Part shown: positions 52,309-52,911 of the stretch, one piece after another
How the letters are laid out: each line of letters begins with the position of its first letter
Numbering within the stretch: the first letter of the stretch is position 1
IMG/VR virus record: IMGVR_UViG_3300037246_001346
Coordinates: 1-52,911 of that record
Reading direction: 5' to 3' (one strand)
DNA: 52,911 nt
Origin: a virus
Translations under genes and position numbers: made by a program
Notes under the pieces: generated by a model
The model's input: only the letters and a program-made list of their open reading frames with translations
What the model was told of the DNA's origin: nothing
The model's database searches: none

Positions 52309-52911
52309 GCGTAGCGCGCATAAAAGACATACCTTACCCCGAGGATTTGCACGGAGTTCCCGAGATAAAGGAATACCTCAAGAGACTTTACACTGCATTA
52401 CAGGAAGAACAGTCGGAGAAGATAGAGGATTTTGATGTCTTGAAAATGGATAATGTTGGCTGGGAAGATGTTCGGGCATATGCAAATAATACAAACAAAC
52501 AAGATGGACTAGCCAATGCAATTAGTAAAATTGGCTCTACGGAAACAACGCTACTTATCCCCAACCAACAGGATGTAACCGCTAACGCTACTGTTCCCGC
52601 AAATGTTACTTTGTGGTTTTTACGGGGTGGTTCAATCAATGTGGGTGCCTTTGATTTGGATATTAATGGTAGAATAATAAACCCAGACAACCATTATATT
52701 CTTATTAAAAACAGTACTGGAACTTGGGCAATAAACAGGATACAGCAGCAAAACATGAATATATTATGGACTGGAGCTGCTGGATACGAAATTGACTCAA
52801 CTGCAGCTGCTCAAATAACTGCTGGTGCCTCTTCTGCGACTGTAGTGGATTCTACGGGATTTTCTCCTGGCATGGGGTTTAGAATATATGGGGCTGGCGT
52901 AGCAGATCGGA
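52305..52911 (+). CDS. Tailspike, N-terminal part (cut by window end)
   Basis: Starts with ATG at 52305, overlapping the stop of the previous tail gene (ATGA). The first ~60 residues are charged and helical, a likely particle-binding segment. A region around TLLIPNQQDVTANATVP and TLWFLRGGSINVG follows, which is the usual entry into a pectate-lyase-like beta-helix. The frame stays open to base 52903 and continues at base 1. The last codons at 52904-52911 are adapter sequence and not part of the protein. Confidence 0.85.
   Translation, partial: MSVARIKDIPYPEDLHGVPEIKEYLKRLYTALQEEQSEKIEDFDVLKMDNVGWEDVRAYANNTNKQDGLANAISKIGSTETTLLIPNQQDVTANATVPANVTLWFLRGGSINVGAFDLDINGRIINPDNHYILIKNSTGTWAINRIQQQNMNILWTGAAGYEIDSTAAAQITAGASSATVVDSTGFSPGMGFRIYGAGVADR
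52778..52903. repeat. Circular assembly overlap, right copy
   Basis: Exact copy of bases 1-126. Base 52904 departs from the expected sequence (position 127 is C, here A) where adapter sequence begins. Confidence 0.93.
52904..52911. other. Probable sequencing adapter remnant
   Basis: The last eight bases, AGATCGGA, equal the first eight bases of the widely used Illumina adapter that starts AGATCGGAAGAGC. They replace the phage sequence expected from position 127 onward, so they are most likely not biological. Confidence 0.85.

Noticed and set aside
1-52911. Integrase, attachment site or known lysogeny repressor
   Set aside because: I found no tyrosine or serine recombinase motif and no repressor-like helix-turn-helix gene; the palindromes alone do not prove lysogeny.

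Overview
The window is essentially a complete genome of a tailed bacteriophage assembled from sequencing reads. Bases 1-126 recur exactly at 52778-52903, and the last 8 bases (AGATCGGA) match the start of a common Illumina adapter. The map therefore closes into a circle of about 52,777 bp, and the tailspike gene cut by the window edge is one 709-codon reading frame (52305-52777 joined to 1-1657). Canonical TTGACA/TATAAT promoters and GGAGG ribosome binding sites show a bacterial host, which I cannot name. A portal, scaffold, HK97-type capsid candidate, P22 gp4-like adaptor, gp10-like tail protein, beta-helix tailspike and several internal (ejection-type) proteins, with no tape-measure or sheath gene, point to a podovirus-like particle. 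I see no integrase, no recognisable repressor and no DNA polymerase.

Layout. The genome has two transcription arms that leave a divergent control region at about 28.0-28.9 kb. The leftward arm (28.0 to 11.1 kb, minus strand) is a chain of about 60 very small, mostly overlapping genes. It includes a metallophosphoesterase, a winged-helix P-loop ATPase, an OB-fold (SSB-like) protein, a PD-(D/E)XK exonuclease, HNH nucleases, many zinc-ribbon microproteins and small membrane proteins. The rightward arm starts with about 15 small genes (28.1-32.5 kb, including a YopX-family protein). It continues through an HNH nuclease, portal, scaffold, capsid, a beta-helix protein, a glycan-modification block (three GT-A glycosyltransferases, a sulfotransferase, a methyltransferase and a Rossmann-like protein), a second beta-helix protein, small virion proteins, a GroES-like protein, tail proteins and the tailspike. 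Past the origin of coordinates come the endolysin, ejection-type proteins, lysis candidates and the terminase. The arms converge stop-to-stop at 11110/11111.

The most unusual feature is the small-gene region (11.1-32.3 kb). Its gene boundaries carry two short conserved nucleotide signals whose orientation follows transcription. One is a gene-end word, AAATCGGG(G)CAAATAA, read in different frames as -KSGK*, -NRGK* or read-through SGQ. The other is a palindrome TGTCTA-N6-TAGACA placed just before the next ribosome binding site and also between the divergent early promoters. A third boundary type (GTGTCGCATAA, then ATGTCAACTA) recurs six times in 15.1-16.5 kb and creates tiny upstream reading frames beginning Met-Ser-Thr. 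Together they suggest modular gene cassettes with shared junctions that could act as operators, RNA signals or recombination sites. Gene duplications, one apparent junction read-through fusion, a structured RNA-like insert at 19.0-19.15 kb and a candidate replication origin near 22.2-22.4 kb add to this picture.
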